A stretch of DNA of 64,000 nucleotides from Gemmatimonadota bacterium (GCA_028287235.1 JAQBQB010000005.1:39300-103299); one strand, 5' to 3'; numbered from the stretch's first letter, positions 1 to 9,389 are shown. The notes: generated from the letters alone by a model not told the origin. A program made the numbers and translations.

Positions 1-722
1 CTGAGCAGCTCCTGGGGGGTCGATCCGGAGAACGCGTTCACCCCGGCGATCATCTCGTACAGCACGCAGGCGAGCGAGTAGACGTCGCTGCGCCCGTCAA
101 ACCCGCCGTCCTGCAACTGCTCGGGACTCATGTACGCCGGCGTACCGACGACCATCCCGTGCCCTGTGACGCGCGGCTCGAGCTGCTCCATCACGCGCGC
201 CACTCCGAAGTCGGCGAGACAGGCGTGGCCGTGATAGAAGAGAATGTTCTCGGGTTTGATGTCGCGGTGCACGACGCCTTGCTCGTGCGCGAACGCGATG
301 GCGACGGCCACGTCGTGGGCGATGCGCAGCGCTTCGGTGATCGCGAGCTGCGGTTCCGCGTCCAACCGTTGCCGCAGCGAGCCGCCGTCGACGAACGGCA
401 TGACGAAGTACAACCGGCCGTCGGCGATGCCGGAGTCGTAGGTCGGCAGGATGTGCGGGTGCTGCATTCCGGCCGATACCTGGATCTCGCGCAGGAACCG
501 CTCGCCGGCGGTCGTGCCCATCTCCGGCTTGAGCGACTTGATCGCGACCAGGCGGTCGTGCTTCAGGTCGCGCGCCAGATAGACCGTGGCCGAAGCGCCC
601 TGTCCGGTCTCCCGCACGATCTCGTAGCGCTCGTGCAGCGCCGCGACGAGCGGCGCCGAGATGCGCGGCGCCGAGCTACGCGGAGAGCCGGATACGTCGT
701 GTGTGGGGGAGTGGTCGGGCAC
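1..722 (-). CDS. Hanks-type serine/threonine protein kinase, truncated by window edge
   Basis: Cytoplasmic protein kinase; only the N-terminal 240 residues are in the window, so any later sensor or membrane segment is unseen. From a GTG at 722 there is a polar leader, then the glycine-rich loop (ETGQGASATVYLA, residues 38-50), ATP-binding Lys62 in VAIKSLKP, the catalytic loop HRDIKPEN (152-159), DFG (171-173), MSPEQ (198-202) in the activation segment, and GRSDVYSLA. All residues needed for catalysis are present, so the kinase should be active. The GTG has no clear Shine-Dalgarno; a TTG at 785 is an in-frame alternative. It is divergent from the Asp-box protein at 890, and no substrate can be inferred from the neighbours. 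Confidence 0.93.
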   Translation of the reverse strand, partial: MPDHSPTHDVSGSPRSSAPRISAPLVAALHERYEIVRETGQGASATVYLARDLKHDRLVAIKSLKPEMGTTAGERFLREIQVSAGMQHPHILPTYDSGIADGRLYFVMPFVDGGSLRQRLDAEPQLAITEALRIAHDVAVAIAFAHEQGVVHRDIKPENILFYHGHACLADFGVARVMEQLEPRVTGHGMVVGTPAYMSPEQLQDGGFDGRSDVYSLACVLYEMIAGVNAFSGSTPQELL

Positions 723-889
723 AGGGGGGCTGGCGAAGGACTTCCGCCGTCCTGGCCACCGTCGGTTCGGACGCTCGTCTAACAAGACGAATGTAGGGGG
801 CCGATGGTGACGCGAAAGGGCAACGCGCCTCGCTCCGGCCGCGTAGAGGCGGTAGAATCGGGTGCGCCACAACCTCTCGCCCCCCTGCC

Positions 890-3800
890 ATGCAAACCCG
901 CCAGCTCCTCAGTCTCGCAACTTTGCTCGCCGCCGCGGCCGGCCGCCTCCTGCTCGGTCAGGCCAGCGCGCCCGTCGCCCAACAGTTCGACAAACTGCAT
1001 TTCCGCTCGATCGGACCGGCGATCATGTCGGGACGCATCGCCGATGTCGCCATCTACGAAAAGAACCCGTCGATCTGGTACGCGGGTGCGGCGCACGGCG
1101 GCGTGTGGAAGACGACGAGCAACGGCGCCGTCTTCACGCCGATCTTCGAGGATCACGGGCTCATGTCGATCGGCGACGTGACCGTGTCGCAGCTCAACCC
1201 CGACCTGCTCTGGGTGGGCACCGGCGAGTCGAACAACCGGCAGAGCACCTCGTGGGGCGACGGCGTCTGGAAGTCGACCGACGGCGGCAAGACGTTCGAG
1301 AACATGGGGCTGCGCGACTCGAAGCACATCAACCGCATTCTCATCGACCCGTCGAACAACGACGTGGTGCTCGTCGCGGCCACCGGGCCGCTGTTCGGAC
1401 CCGGCGGGGAGCGCGGCATCTACAAGACGACCGACGGAGGCCGCAGTTGGAAGCGCGTGCTCTTCGTCGACGACGAGACGGGCGCGAACGATCTCGTCGC
1501 GTCCTATACCGATCCGAAAACGCTGTACGCGTCGACCTACCAACGCCGGCGCACCGCCTGCTGCGTGAACGGCGGCGGCACAGGCAGCGGCATCTGGAAG
1601 TCGGTCGACGGCGGCGACACGTGGACTCGGCTCACGAACGGAATTCCGACGGGCCCGCTGGGGCGCATCGGCCTCGATACATATCGAAAGAATGGAAACG
1701 TTCTCTACGCGTCGATCGAAGCGCCCACCGCCGGGCGCGGCGGCGCGGCGGCTGAAGGCGCCGACAGCGTGCCGGCAGGCGGCGGCCGCGGAGGCCGCGG
1801 TGGTGCAGGCGCAGCGGCAGCCGCGGGAGAAACCGGCCTCTATCGCTCCGACGACGGCGGCCAGAGCTGGCACAAAGTGAGCACGACGAATCCGCGCCCG
1901 CTCTACTTCAGCCAGGTGCGCATCGATCCAGCCAATCCCGATCGCGTGCTCATGGGCGGCGTGAAGATGCAGATGACCGTCGATGGCGGAAAGACGATGG
2001 AGACGAGCGCGTCGCTCGCCGCGCACGACGACGTGCACGCCATCTGGTTCGATCCCGCCAACTCCGATCACATCATCATCGGCGACGACGGTGGCTTGAG
2101 CACGTCGTACGACGGCGCGAAGACCTGGAACTTCTACGGGAACGTTCCGGTCGGCCTGTTCTATCACGTCGGCTACGACATGAAGACGCCGTACAACATC
2201 TGCGGCGGCATGCAGGACAATTACGACTGGTGTGGACCGAGCCAATCGCGGCAGAGCAACGGCATCCTCAATCACGAGTGGTTCCAGATTCAGGGCGGCG
2301 ACGGCTTCGTCGCGATCCCCGATCAGCGCGACGCGCGCTGGGTCTACACCGAGACCCAGGACGGCAACATGACGCGCAAGAACGTCGTGACCGGTGAGTC
2401 GAAGAGCATTCGTCCCGCGCCCGCGGCGAACAACGTGTCGCCGGCTCCCGTCAAGGGCGAAGCCTATCGCTGGCACTGGGACACTCCACTGATGTTCTCG
2501 CCGCACGACGCCGGCACGCTGCTCGCCGCGGCGAACAAAGTGTTCGTGTCGCACGACCGCGGCGACTCGTGGACGGTGATCAGTCCCGATCTCACGTCCA
2601 ACGCCAGCCGCGACACCATCGTGACGATGGGCGTGAAGGGCGCCGACATCCATCTCTCGCGCGACGACGGTGTGTCGCAGTGGCCGGCGATCGTGGCGCT
2701 CGCCGAGTCGCCGAAGCAGGCCGGCGTGTACTACGCGGGCACCGACGACGGCATCGTGAGCGCCACGCGCGACGGCGGCAAGAGTTGGCAGCGGATCACG
2801 AGCAACCTGCCCGGGTTTCCGGCCGGCGCGTTCGTCAGCAAGATCACGCCGTCGCGCTACGACGCGGGTACGGTGTACGTGACGGTCGACAACCACCGGC
2901 TCAACGACTACGCGCCGTACATGTGGGTGAGCACGGACTACGGCAAGACGTTCCGCTCGATCGTGAACAACCTGCGCGGCGAGAACGTGCGCACGTTGAC
3001 GGAAGACCAGCGCAACCGCGACGTGCTCTACATCGGCACGGAGACGGGCATCTTCCTCTCGCTCGACCGCGGCCAGTCGTGGCAGCGGTTCAAGGCGAAC
3101 TTCCCGAACGTGCGGGTGGACGAGATCACGCTCCATCCGCGCGACAACGCGATGCTCGTCGCCACGCACGGGCGCGCGCTCTGGGTGCTGGACCATCTCG
3201 AGCCGATCCAGGAGTACGGCGCGGCCCAGAGCGCGCCGGCCGACGCAAAGCTCTTCACGGTACCGGCCGCGCTCGAGTGGAAGACGAAGGACGACCGGAA
3301 CGACGAGTTCTGGGGGCATCAGTATTTCGTCGGCGAGAATCCGCCGAACGAGGCCGTCGTTGAGTATTTGCTAAAGCGCCCCGTAACCGACCTCAAGCTC
3401 CGGGTGAGCGACGCGGCCGGCAAGACGGTGCGCGAGGTCGCGGTGCCCGCGGCGAAGAACGTGGCGGGCATTCAGACGATCTGCTGGGACTTCCGCGCCG
3501 AGCCGGTCGCGGCGCCCACGGCGCCCGCGGCTCCTGATTCGAGTGCGGGCGGACGTGGAGGACGCGGCGGCGGCGCTGGTGGTCGCGGCGGACGGGGCGC
3601 GGCTGCCGCGCAGGCGGTGCCGGGTGTGCCGGGACCGGTTCCCACGCCGTACACGGCGATGAATCCGTGCGCGACGGGCGACAGCACGGCTGGTCGTGGT
3701 GGCGGTGGTGGCGGTGGCTTCGGCGGAGGCGGTGCGCTTGGCGGCCCCGGACCTCTCGTCTTGCCGGGCGCGTACACCGTGGCGCTCGTGTCGAGCGGCA

Positions 3801-4360
3801 AGGTGTTGGACACGAAGCCGCTCAAGGTCATCATGGATCCCGACGTGCACTTCGCCGCCGGCGAGCACGCCGCGTACAACACGACGGTGATGGACCTGCA
3901 CGAGCTGCAGCGGCGCGGTACCGCGGCCGCGACGGCGTTGAACGCGCTCTACCCGCAGATGGCCGACGTATCGAAGAAAGTCGCCGACAACACGAGCATT
4001 CCCGCGAATGTGAAGGCGCAGTTCGACGCGGTGAACAAGGAGCTCGATGTCGTGCGCAAGAAGTTCGGCGTGCCGCTGCCCGTTCCCGCCGCCGGTGGCC
4101 GCGGCGGCGGCGGCGGCGGTCGCGGCGGTGCGGCACCGGATCCGGAGAACATTCTCGCACGCACCTCGACCCTCAAGACCGCGATCGCCGCCGTGTGGGA
4201 GGCGCCGAGTGCGTCGCTCGTGCGGCAGTACGGTCAGGCGAAGGTGGAGATGCCCAAGGCGGTGAGCGACGCGAATACGGTGCTCACTCGTGCCGCGGCA
4301 TTGAGTCAGACGCTCAAGAAGTACGACATCACGCTCACGGTTCCACCGGCGGTGAAGTAA
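890..4360 (+). CDS. Large secreted Asp-box (BNR/VPS10-like) repeat protein
   Basis: 1156 residues with a short N-terminal signal-like segment (residues 1 to about 25). At least nine Asp-box turns (S-x-D-x-G-x-x-W/F type: VWKTTSNG, VWKSTDGGKTF, IYKTTDGGRSW, IWKSVDGGDTW, LYRSDDGGQSW, SHDRGDSW, TRDGGKSW, STDYGKTF, LDRGQSW) lie across the first 750 residues, which predicts one or two beta-propellers like sortilin or sialidase folds. The last third has a predicted beta domain and Gly/Arg/Ala-rich inserts (around residues 285-310, 885-910, 930-950 and 1070). Such proteins are often named glycosyl hydrolase, but I see no catalytic signature, so the function is unknown. ATG start; a TAGAAT -10-like hexamer lies near 853. 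Confidence 0.88.
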   Translation: MQTRQLLSLATLLAAAAGRLLLGQASAPVAQQFDKLHFRSIGPAIMSGRIADVAIYEKNPSIWYAGAAHGGVWKTTSNGAVFTPIFEDHGLMSIGDVTVSQLNPDLLWVGTGESNNRQSTSWGDGVWKSTDGGKTFENMGLRDSKHINRILIDPSNNDVVLVAATGPLFGPGGERGIYKTTDGGRSWKRVLFVDDETGANDLVASYTDPKTLYASTYQRRRTACCVNGGGTGSGIWKSVDGGDTWTRLTNGIPTGPLGRIGLDTYRKNGNVLYASIEAPTAGRGGAAAEGADSVPAGGGRGGRGGAGAAAAAGETGLYRSDDGGQSWHKVSTTNPRPLYFSQVRIDPANPDRVLMGGVKMQMTVDGGKTMETSASLAAHDDVHAIWFDPANSDHIIIGDDGGLSTSYDGAKTWNFYGNVPVGLFYHVGYDMKTPYNICGGMQDNYDWCGPSQSRQSNGILNHEWFQIQGGDGFVAIPDQRDARWVYTETQDGNMTRKNVVTGESKSIRPAPAANNVSPAPVKGEAYRWHWDTPLMFSPHDAGTLLAAANKVFVSHDRGDSWTVISPDLTSNASRDTIVTMGVKGADIHLSRDDGVSQWPAIVALAESPKQAGVYYAGTDDGIVSATRDGGKSWQRITSNLPGFPAGAFVSKITPSRYDAGTVYVTVDNHRLNDYAPYMWVSTDYGKTFRSIVNNLRGENVRTLTEDQRNRDVLYIGTETGIFLSLDRGQSWQRFKANFPNVRVDEITLHPRDNAMLVATHGRALWVLDHLEPIQEYGAAQSAPADAKLFTVPAALEWKTKDDRNDEFWGHQYFVGENPPNEAVVEYLLKRPVTDLKLRVSDAAGKTVREVAVPAAKNVAGIQTICWDFRAEPVAAPTAPAAPDSSAGGRGGRGGGAGGRGGRGAAAAQAVPGVPGPVPTPYTAMNPCATGDSTAGRGGGGGGGFGGGGALGGPGPLVLPGAYTVALVSSGKVLDTKPLKVIMDPDVHFAAGEHAAYNTTVMDLHELQRRGTAAATALNALYPQMADVSKKVADNTSIPANVKAQFDAVNKELDVVRKKFGVPLPVPAAGGRGGGGGGRGGAAPDPENILARTSTLKTAIAAVWEAPSASLVRQYGQAKVEMPKAVSDANTVLTRAAALSQTLKKYDITLTVPPAVK

Positions 4361-4477
4361 GCATCGACATGGAAGAGCACGGAGAAGCGAACCGGTGACG
4401 GAAGTTGCTTGCAAAAAGAATTAACCGGTTGCGCCTCTCCGTGCCCGTCCGTGCGTGCCCGTGTCAGTCCGTGCTGA

Positions 4478-5014
4478 CTACTCCCGCGTCGCCACCTCGA
4501 TCTCACGAAGCTGCGCGGCATGCCGCGAGCAATGCGCACCGGCGAACGCAATCCACTCGTACATGCCCATCGCTCCAAACATCGGATGTGGCGCGGTGAT
4601 CTCGCTCAACGCCAACCCGTCTCCCTGAAGCAGCGCCGCCTCGAGCGCCGCGTGCGCGGTCTCGAAATCGCTCCACTCCAGCGAATCGCCGGTGTGAATC
4701 GGATTGATCCGCTCCGGTCCCGCGATCTTCCTGCCGCGATCGACGAAGCGCGCGGTGTCGAGCGTCGGCAACACGGGCGACGCGTCCGCCTCGGCTCCGA
4801 GTCCGCGCGCACGCGCCTCCTCGACCGACTTGGCGAAGACGGTGGCGATTCGTCGTTGGACGAGCGTCAGATGCGTGATGACGTCCGTCGCCGACCATTG
4901 GTCGCTGGCCGGACGCCGGTTGCGGCGGTCGGCTGGAACGGCGTCGAACGCGCCGCGCAGCACAGCGTGATGTTCATCGAGATAGGCGAGGAGTTCGGCG
5001 GTGCGTGGATGCAT
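4478..5014 (-). CDS. DinB-like metal-binding four-helix protein
   Basis: 178 residues with the DinB_2 pattern: a first helix, QWSATDVITHL with His48, and a C-terminal AHCSRHAAQL with His161 and His165. These three histidines match the metal site of the DinB/YfiT family, many of which are thiol-dependent S-transferases; the actual substrate is unknown. It is third in a minus-strand row after the cyclophilin (5259-5849) and a small protein (5030-5239), with gaps of 19 and 15 bases, so co-transcription is likely. Downstream, 4361-4477 is non-coding and contains a short hairpin (GTCAG/CTGAC near 4463-4478). Confidence 0.85.
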   Translation of the reverse strand: MHPRTAELLAYLDEHHAVLRGAFDAVPADRRNRRPASDQWSATDVITHLTLVQRRIATVFAKSVEEARARGLGAEADASPVLPTLDTARFVDRGRKIAGPERINPIHTGDSLEWSDFETAHAALEAALLQGDGLALSEITAPHPMFGAMGMYEWIAFAGAHCSRHAAQLREIEVATRE

Positions 5015-5029
5015 GCGTGAGCGTATCGG

Positions 5030-5239
5030 TTAGTGGTCTTGGTCATGGCCTTCCGGCAGCGGCGGCACGTCCAGGGTGGACGTCAGGTCACCAAGCGCCG
5101 TGACGAGGTCCCGCAGCTTGGCCGCCATCTGTCGCGCTTCGGGAGGCACGACGTCGCCGCTCGCGTCAGCGGCGGCAATCCGCGCCTCGAGTTGAGCGAG
5201 GGAGTCGGCGAATTCCGGGAGGCCCGGTGGCTCTTTCAT
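5030..5239 (-). CDS. Small acidic helical protein of unknown function
   Basis: 69 residues, mostly predicted helix (LAQLEARIAAADAS, ARQMAAKLRDLVTAL) with a charged, His-containing end. The ATG at 5239 has a GGAG Shine-Dalgarno seven bases upstream. No signal peptide or membrane segment is visible. I do not recognise a family. Its place between a cyclophilin and a DinB-like protein with very short gaps argues that it is real and part of their transcript. Confidence 0.6.
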   Translation of the reverse strand: MKEPPGLPEFADSLAQLEARIAAADASGDVVPPEARQMAAKLRDLVTALGDLTSTLDVPPLPEGHDQDH

Positions 5240-5258
5240 GTGCTGCTCCGAGATGCGA

Positions 5259-5849
5259 TCAACGCGCGGCCGCGCGATGGATACCGCGAATCGTCACCGG
5301 TGGCGTGAGCTTCTGCGCGTCCACCGGCGCGCGTTGAATCGCGCGAACCACGTCCATGCCGCGCGTCACGCGTCCAAAGGCGGCGAAGCCCTGGCCGTCG
5401 AGATTGCGGTGCCCACCGAAATCGAGCGACGGTTGATCGCCGACGCAAATGAAGAAATCGGCGGTCGCCGTGTTCGGCGCTCCGCGCGCCATCGAGAGCG
5501 TGCCGTCGAGGTGGTGCAGCGTCGTCACCGTCGTCCGTTCGAGCTCGATCGGCGGAAAGGCCTCGGCTGCGCGCGCCGGGTTCGGACCCGCCTGGATGAC
5601 TTCGATTCGCACGCTGTCCCGCGGCTGATTCGACAGTGTCACGGAGCGATGAAACTGTCCGCCGGAATAAAAACCGCCGTCGACGTAGCGCAGAAAGTTG
5701 GCGACGCTCGTGGGCGCGTGTGCGCTGTCGAGGTCCACCGCGATGACGCCGCGATCCGTCTCGATCGTGACTTTGACCACGCCCGTTTGGGCGTGCAGGT
5801 TGGACGAGAGGATGGCCGCGAGGACGAACCCCAGATTCAGTGGGCGCAT
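5259..5849 (-). CDS. Secreted cyclophilin-type peptidyl-prolyl cis-trans isomerase
   Basis: Catalyses proline isomerisation during folding of exported proteins. I start at the ATG at 5849 (196 residues) because it opens a clean signal peptide (MRPLNLGFVLAAILSSNLHAQ); a TTG 36 bases upstream would add a non-signal tail. Cyclophilin blocks are visible: TIETDRGVIAVDL, APTSVANFLRYVDGGFYSG, FHRSV, the GTLSMAR strand, FFICVGDQPSLD, and FAAFGRVTRGMDVV. The canonical FHRV(I)xxFMxQGGD block is altered (FHRSVTLSNQPRDS), so some active-site residues are missing, as in many bacterial periplasmic members. First gene of the row with 5030 and 4478. Confidence 0.88.
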   Translation of the reverse strand: MRPLNLGFVLAAILSSNLHAQTGVVKVTIETDRGVIAVDLDSAHAPTSVANFLRYVDGGFYSGGQFHRSVTLSNQPRDSVRIEVIQAGPNPARAAEAFPPIELERTTVTTLHHLDGTLSMARGAPNTATADFFICVGDQPSLDFGGHRNLDGQGFAAFGRVTRGMDVVRAIQRAPVDAQKLTPPVTIRGIHRAAAR

Positions 5850-5965
5850 GCGGCGTACGAAAGTGTGGGCGGCGCATGGCCGCAATCCCCGCGAATGTTC
5901 CCATGACGTGACACAGGCTGTCCAGCGATCGGGACACCGCGGTGGCGAGGCGCGGTCGGAAAATT

Positions 5966-6037
5966 GCGCAAGTCAATGTGACGTAATAACTTACGATGGA
6001 AGAACCCGGTGGCCGCCAACCTGCGTTGAGCGGCCAC
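5966..6037 (+). promoter_or_regulatory. Leader region of the NlpC/P60 gene with two inverted repeats
   Basis: A short perfect palindrome CGTAA-TAAC-TTACG spans 5982-5995. An 8-bp perfect stem GTGGCCGC/GCGGCCAC (6009-6016 and 6030-6037, 13-base loop) ends 22 bases before the GTG start at 6060. TTGCGC and TAACTT with a 17-base spacer are a weak promoter candidate. Such a stem in front of a cell-wall hydrolase invites comparison with riboswitches, but I could not match a known class. Confidence 0.35.
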
Positions 6038-6059
6038 GAATGCCTCCCTGGAGTCCCCA

Positions 6060-7208
6060 GTGTACAGGTCGACGCCCACTCTCGCCTCCGCCGCCCTGCT
6101 CGGAGCCGCGATCGCCATGCCCGCGGCCTCCGCCGCCGCGCAGCAGTCCGATCTCTCGATCAGCCCGTTCGTGTCCTTCCTGCCGAGCGCCGGCGCCAGC
6201 CCGCTGGCAGGCCTTGCGCTCACCGTGGCCGGGAACGCCGGACTGGGGCTCCGAGCGAGCGCGCAGATGGCATTAGAGAATACGAATAACACCGCCTTCG
6301 GTGCGACGGCGAGCATCCGCCCGTGGGGCGCCGACGCCGACGCGGTTTTTTCGATCGGCGGACGCGCGTTTGGCACGTTCAACCGAACGTTCGCGCCGTT
6401 TGTCTTCGCGGGCGTCGGCACGGCTGGCAGGGACAGCCTCGGCGCGACGACGCTGCACAGCAACTGGAGCTACGGCGCCGGCGCGGTCATTCCCCTGGGC
6501 GGCGCGATCGACGTGTTCGGCGAATCGCGTTGGCGCATGTCGCGCTTCGTGCTGCCGACGGCGTCGCTCGCGCCCACGCCGACGAACGAGATCCGCGTGG
6601 GGCTCTCCTTCCATTTTGGCGGCAGCGCGAACGATTCGCGTTCCGGGCGCCAGCCGCGCGGCCGCCGCGCCGACGCGATTCCGTCGAGCCTCCCTTCCAC
6701 GGCGCGCTATCCGACGACGTCGACCGCTAGCGCCACGCGCGTTCTCGGCACCGCCGACCAGTACGTCGGCGTGCCGTATCGTTGGGGCGGCACGTCGCCC
6801 AACTCCGGGTTCGATTGCTCCGGCTTCGTGCAGTACGTCTTCGCCAAGCAGGGCGTGCAGCTTCCGCGCACGTCGCGCGACCAGGCGCAGGTGGGCATGG
6901 CGCTTTCGCCCGATTGGCGCGCCGTGTCGGCAGGCGATCTCGTGATGTTCGAAGAGAGCGGACGTATCAGCCACGTCGCGATCTACGCCGGACACAATCG
7001 CATCATCCACTCGAGCTCGAGCGGCGGCGGCGTGCGGTACGACGATCTCTCGACGCAGCGCGGCGAGTGGTTCGTCGATCACATGGTCGCGGCGCGGCGC
7101 GTGACGCCCGACTCGCGCGGTCTGATGCTCGACCTCGCACGCGGATTCGCGACGGATGCCGCGGTGCAGCTCGACGGACCGGATCACGCACCGAAGCCGG
7201 CGCCGTGA
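6060..7208 (+). CDS. Outer-membrane barrel-like domain fused to NlpC/P60 peptidoglycan hydrolase
   Basis: 382 residues. Signal peptide 1-27, then about 160 residues of alternating beta segments ending in IRVGLSFHFGG (residue 188), typical of a small outer-membrane beta-barrel family; then a Ser/Thr/Arg linker (190-225) and an NlpC/P60 domain (226-350). The hydrolase keeps its catalytic triad: Cys253 (GFDCSGFVQYVF), His305 (ISHVAIYAG) and His317 (RIIHSSS). It should cut stem-peptide bonds in peptidoglycan. The barrel could anchor it in the outer membrane facing the periplasm; that is inference. GTG start, with a CTGGAG-like site about 8 bases upstream. Confidence 0.87.
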   Translation: MYRSTPTLASAALLGAAIAMPAASAAAQQSDLSISPFVSFLPSAGASPLAGLALTVAGNAGLGLRASAQMALENTNNTAFGATASIRPWGADADAVFSIGGRAFGTFNRTFAPFVFAGVGTAGRDSLGATTLHSNWSYGAGAVIPLGGAIDVFGESRWRMSRFVLPTASLAPTPTNEIRVGLSFHFGGSANDSRSGRQPRGRRADAIPSSLPSTARYPTTSTASATRVLGTADQYVGVPYRWGGTSPNSGFDCSGFVQYVFAKQGVQLPRTSRDQAQVGMALSPDWRAVSAGDLVMFEESGRISHVAIYAGHNRIIHSSSSGGGVRYDDLSTQRGEWFVDHMVAARRVTPDSRGLMLDLARGFATDAAVQLDGPDHAPKPAP

Positions 7209-7239
7209 TCCGCGCCTCGGCCAGCGATTTGGCCAGCGC

Positions 7240-8007
7240 TCAGGGTTCCGGCGACTCCGAGATGAACGCGATCTGATCGACGAGCAGGAAATCGAGCGAG
7301 GCGACGAGCAGCCAACTGTCGTCGAACTGGCGGCGGGCCATCACGGTGAGCGGCGCCTCGCGTCCCCAACCGTCGCCGACGAACTGGATCTCGGCGTCCG
7401 AGCGTCCGGCGAGCGACGGTTCGTCGGCGCCGAGGAAGGGGCCGCGTATGGAATCGTCGCGACGATAGACGATGTGCGCGATACGATCGCCGTCGTCGAC
7501 GTAGCCGAGCCCCTTGAAGTTGAACTGCTTTTCCCCCTGCGCGACGACTTCGTTGGCGGTCGCCCGCGTCATGCGCCGGAGCTCGACGTTGCGGTCGACC
7601 TGCCGGCGGATGGACTTGCCCTCGAGCCACGCCGCGAACACGGCGGCGGGCGTCATCGCCTCCAGCGCGGCGAGCGACTTGACGCTCGGCACCTGGTCGC
7701 GCAGCCGCTGCTTGGGATCGAGGCTCTCACGGAAGCGCGTGACCTGATACTCGGCGACGGCGCGCGGCATGCTCGGCACGGCCTTCATCAGCTCCGTGGC
7801 CGTGAGCTTGTGACTCTGCTCGGCGGGGGGCGACAGGCTCTCGATCAGGTTGCGCTTGAAGAAGGTGAGACTGGCGGGGTCGCAGAGGCGGGCGACGCCG
7901 TGCCAGTCGTCGCGGTTCAGCGCGTGGATGGCGGCGCCGAACAACGTGACAGGATCGGAATACGTACTCACTAACGACAGCCTCGATTCGTCGCGCATCG
8001 TACTCAT
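7240..8007 (-). CDS. Conserved-looking cytoplasmic protein of unknown function
   Basis: 255 residues from the ATG at 8007 (a second ATG at 7998 is possible). No signal peptide or membrane segment. The N-terminal part (TLFGAAIHALNRDDWHGVARLCDPASL) resembles the start of NTF2-like domains, and the C-terminal half is beta-rich (AEIQFVGDGWGREAPL, VMARRQFDDSWLLVASLDF), again in keeping with an NTF2-like fold. I do not recognise a named family. It is convergent with the NlpC/P60 gene and divergent from the M28 peptidase. Confidence 0.7.
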   Translation of the reverse strand: MSTMRDESRLSLVSTYSDPVTLFGAAIHALNRDDWHGVARLCDPASLTFFKRNLIESLSPPAEQSHKLTATELMKAVPSMPRAVAEYQVTRFRESLDPKQRLRDQVPSVKSLAALEAMTPAAVFAAWLEGKSIRRQVDRNVELRRMTRATANEVVAQGEKQFNFKGLGYVDDGDRIAHIVYRRDDSIRGPFLGADEPSLAGRSDAEIQFVGDGWGREAPLTVMARRQFDDSWLLVASLDFLLVDQIAFISESPEP

Positions 8008-8136
8008 GAATGTTCCGGAGTTCGCATCCGTGCAATCATGCACGCCGGGCCGAAATCCGCCAGGCTCGCGCGTCTTGCCGTGCGGGGTTTCCGAGGTCAG
8101 AATCCGACATATCCACCGCCATCGTCGAGGAACTTG

Positions 8137-9342
8137 GTGCGCTCTCCATCCGTCAGCATCGCCCGCTGTGCATTCATCGCGCTCATTGCCGCGCCCGCGT
8201 CCCTGTTCGCTCAGGCGGGAGCAGCCCCGGCCGATTCCGCCGACCCGTTCATCAAGACCATGGTCGGCCGGCTGGATCTCGAGAAGTACAAGGCGACGAT
8301 CAAGGGACTGACCCAGTTCGGCGATCGCCGGCAGGGCACGGACCGCAACCGCGCCGCGGTCGACTGGATCGAGGCCCAGCTCAAGAGCTATGGCTGCACC
8401 CCGACCGAGCGGATCAAGTACGACTTCCAGCCTCCGGCGCCGCGCGCCGGGGGTGGCGGTCGAGGCGGTGACGCGGCACAGGGCGGGGGACGGATGCGCG
8501 GCATTCGCGCCCGCACGGGCGTGAACACGGATTCGCTCAAGCAAACGGACCTCAAGGTGCGCGCGCTCGACATGCAGCCCACCACGCCCGGCGAGCGTGA
8601 GGAGGTTTACTGCACGAAAGTCGGGACGACGCACCCGAACGAGATGTACATCGTGGGCGGCCACATGGACGGCCACGGCTGGGGTGAGGCCGCGAACGAC
8701 GACGGCTCGGGCACGGCGCTCGTGATGGAGCTGGCGCGCATCTTCAGCAGCCCCGACGTGCAGACGGATCGCTCGATCCGGTTCGTTCTCTGGAACAACG
8801 AAGAGACGGGCACGAACGGCGCGCGCGCCTACATCGCACAGCGCGAGAAGCTTCAGGGGATCGAGCAGCCTGTTGGGTCGGGGAAATATCCGGAGCCCAA
8901 GTGGCTGGGCATGATCCAGCACGACATGATGATGTTCGATCACGGCCCTCCGCGCGCCGACGGCACGGTGAGCCCGGATCAGCGTCCTGAAGCCGACGTC
9001 AACATTGAGTTCGCCGGCACGTCGAAGTTTGCCGACGGCGCGCAGAAGCTCGCCTGGTTCTTCCAAACGGCGAACGAGAAGTACGCGACGGACTATCCGG
9101 CGAAGGTCGGCCAGCACATGACGAACACCGACTCCGGCCCGTTCCAGGATCTCGTGCCGGCGATCAGCCTTCGCGAGAATGAGCGCGGCGAACAGATCGG
9201 CGCCGGTTGGGATCCGCACTGGCACCAGGTCACCGACATGTACTCGACGTTCAGTGACAAGGATTTCCGGCTCGGCCTGAACGCGGCGCAGACGACGTTG
9301 AGCGCGGTGGCGGCGCTCGCCGGCACCAAGTCGAAGAACTAG
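8137..9342 (+). CDS. Secreted M28-family zinc aminopeptidase
   Basis: 401 residues from the GTG at 8137, chosen because GAGGA lies five bases upstream and a signal peptide follows (SIARCAFIALIAAPASLFAQ). Upstream in-frame codons are out of character for an export signal. M28 metal ligands are visible in order: GGHMDGHGWGEAANDDGSG (His and bridging Asp), WNNEETGTNGARAY (Glu pair), QHDMMMFDHG, and WDPHWHQVTDM near the end. A Gly-rich loop interrupts the N-terminal part. It likely acts in the periplasm or outside, removing N-terminal residues from peptides. Convergent with the TonB-dependent receptor. Confidence 0.9.
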   Translation: MRSPSVSIARCAFIALIAAPASLFAQAGAAPADSADPFIKTMVGRLDLEKYKATIKGLTQFGDRRQGTDRNRAAVDWIEAQLKSYGCTPTERIKYDFQPPAPRAGGGGRGGDAAQGGGRMRGIRARTGVNTDSLKQTDLKVRALDMQPTTPGEREEVYCTKVGTTHPNEMYIVGGHMDGHGWGEAANDDGSGTALVMELARIFSSPDVQTDRSIRFVLWNNEETGTNGARAYIAQREKLQGIEQPVGSGKYPEPKWLGMIQHDMMMFDHGPPRADGTVSPDQRPEADVNIEFAGTSKFADGAQKLAWFFQTANEKYATDYPAKVGQHMTNTDSGPFQDLVPAISLRENERGEQIGAGWDPHWHQVTDMYSTFSDKDFRLGLNAAQTTLSAVAALAGTKSKN

Positions 9343-9389
9343 AGAACGTTGTCATCCCGAGCGACCATCGATACCGGCCGCACCACTAC

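Noticed and set aside
779..3319. 846-codon open frame on the minus strand opposite the Asp-box protein
   Set aside because: Its residues are Arg/Val/His/Ala-rich nonsense typical of antisense frames in GC-rich DNA, while the plus-strand frame has clear repeats and a signal peptide.
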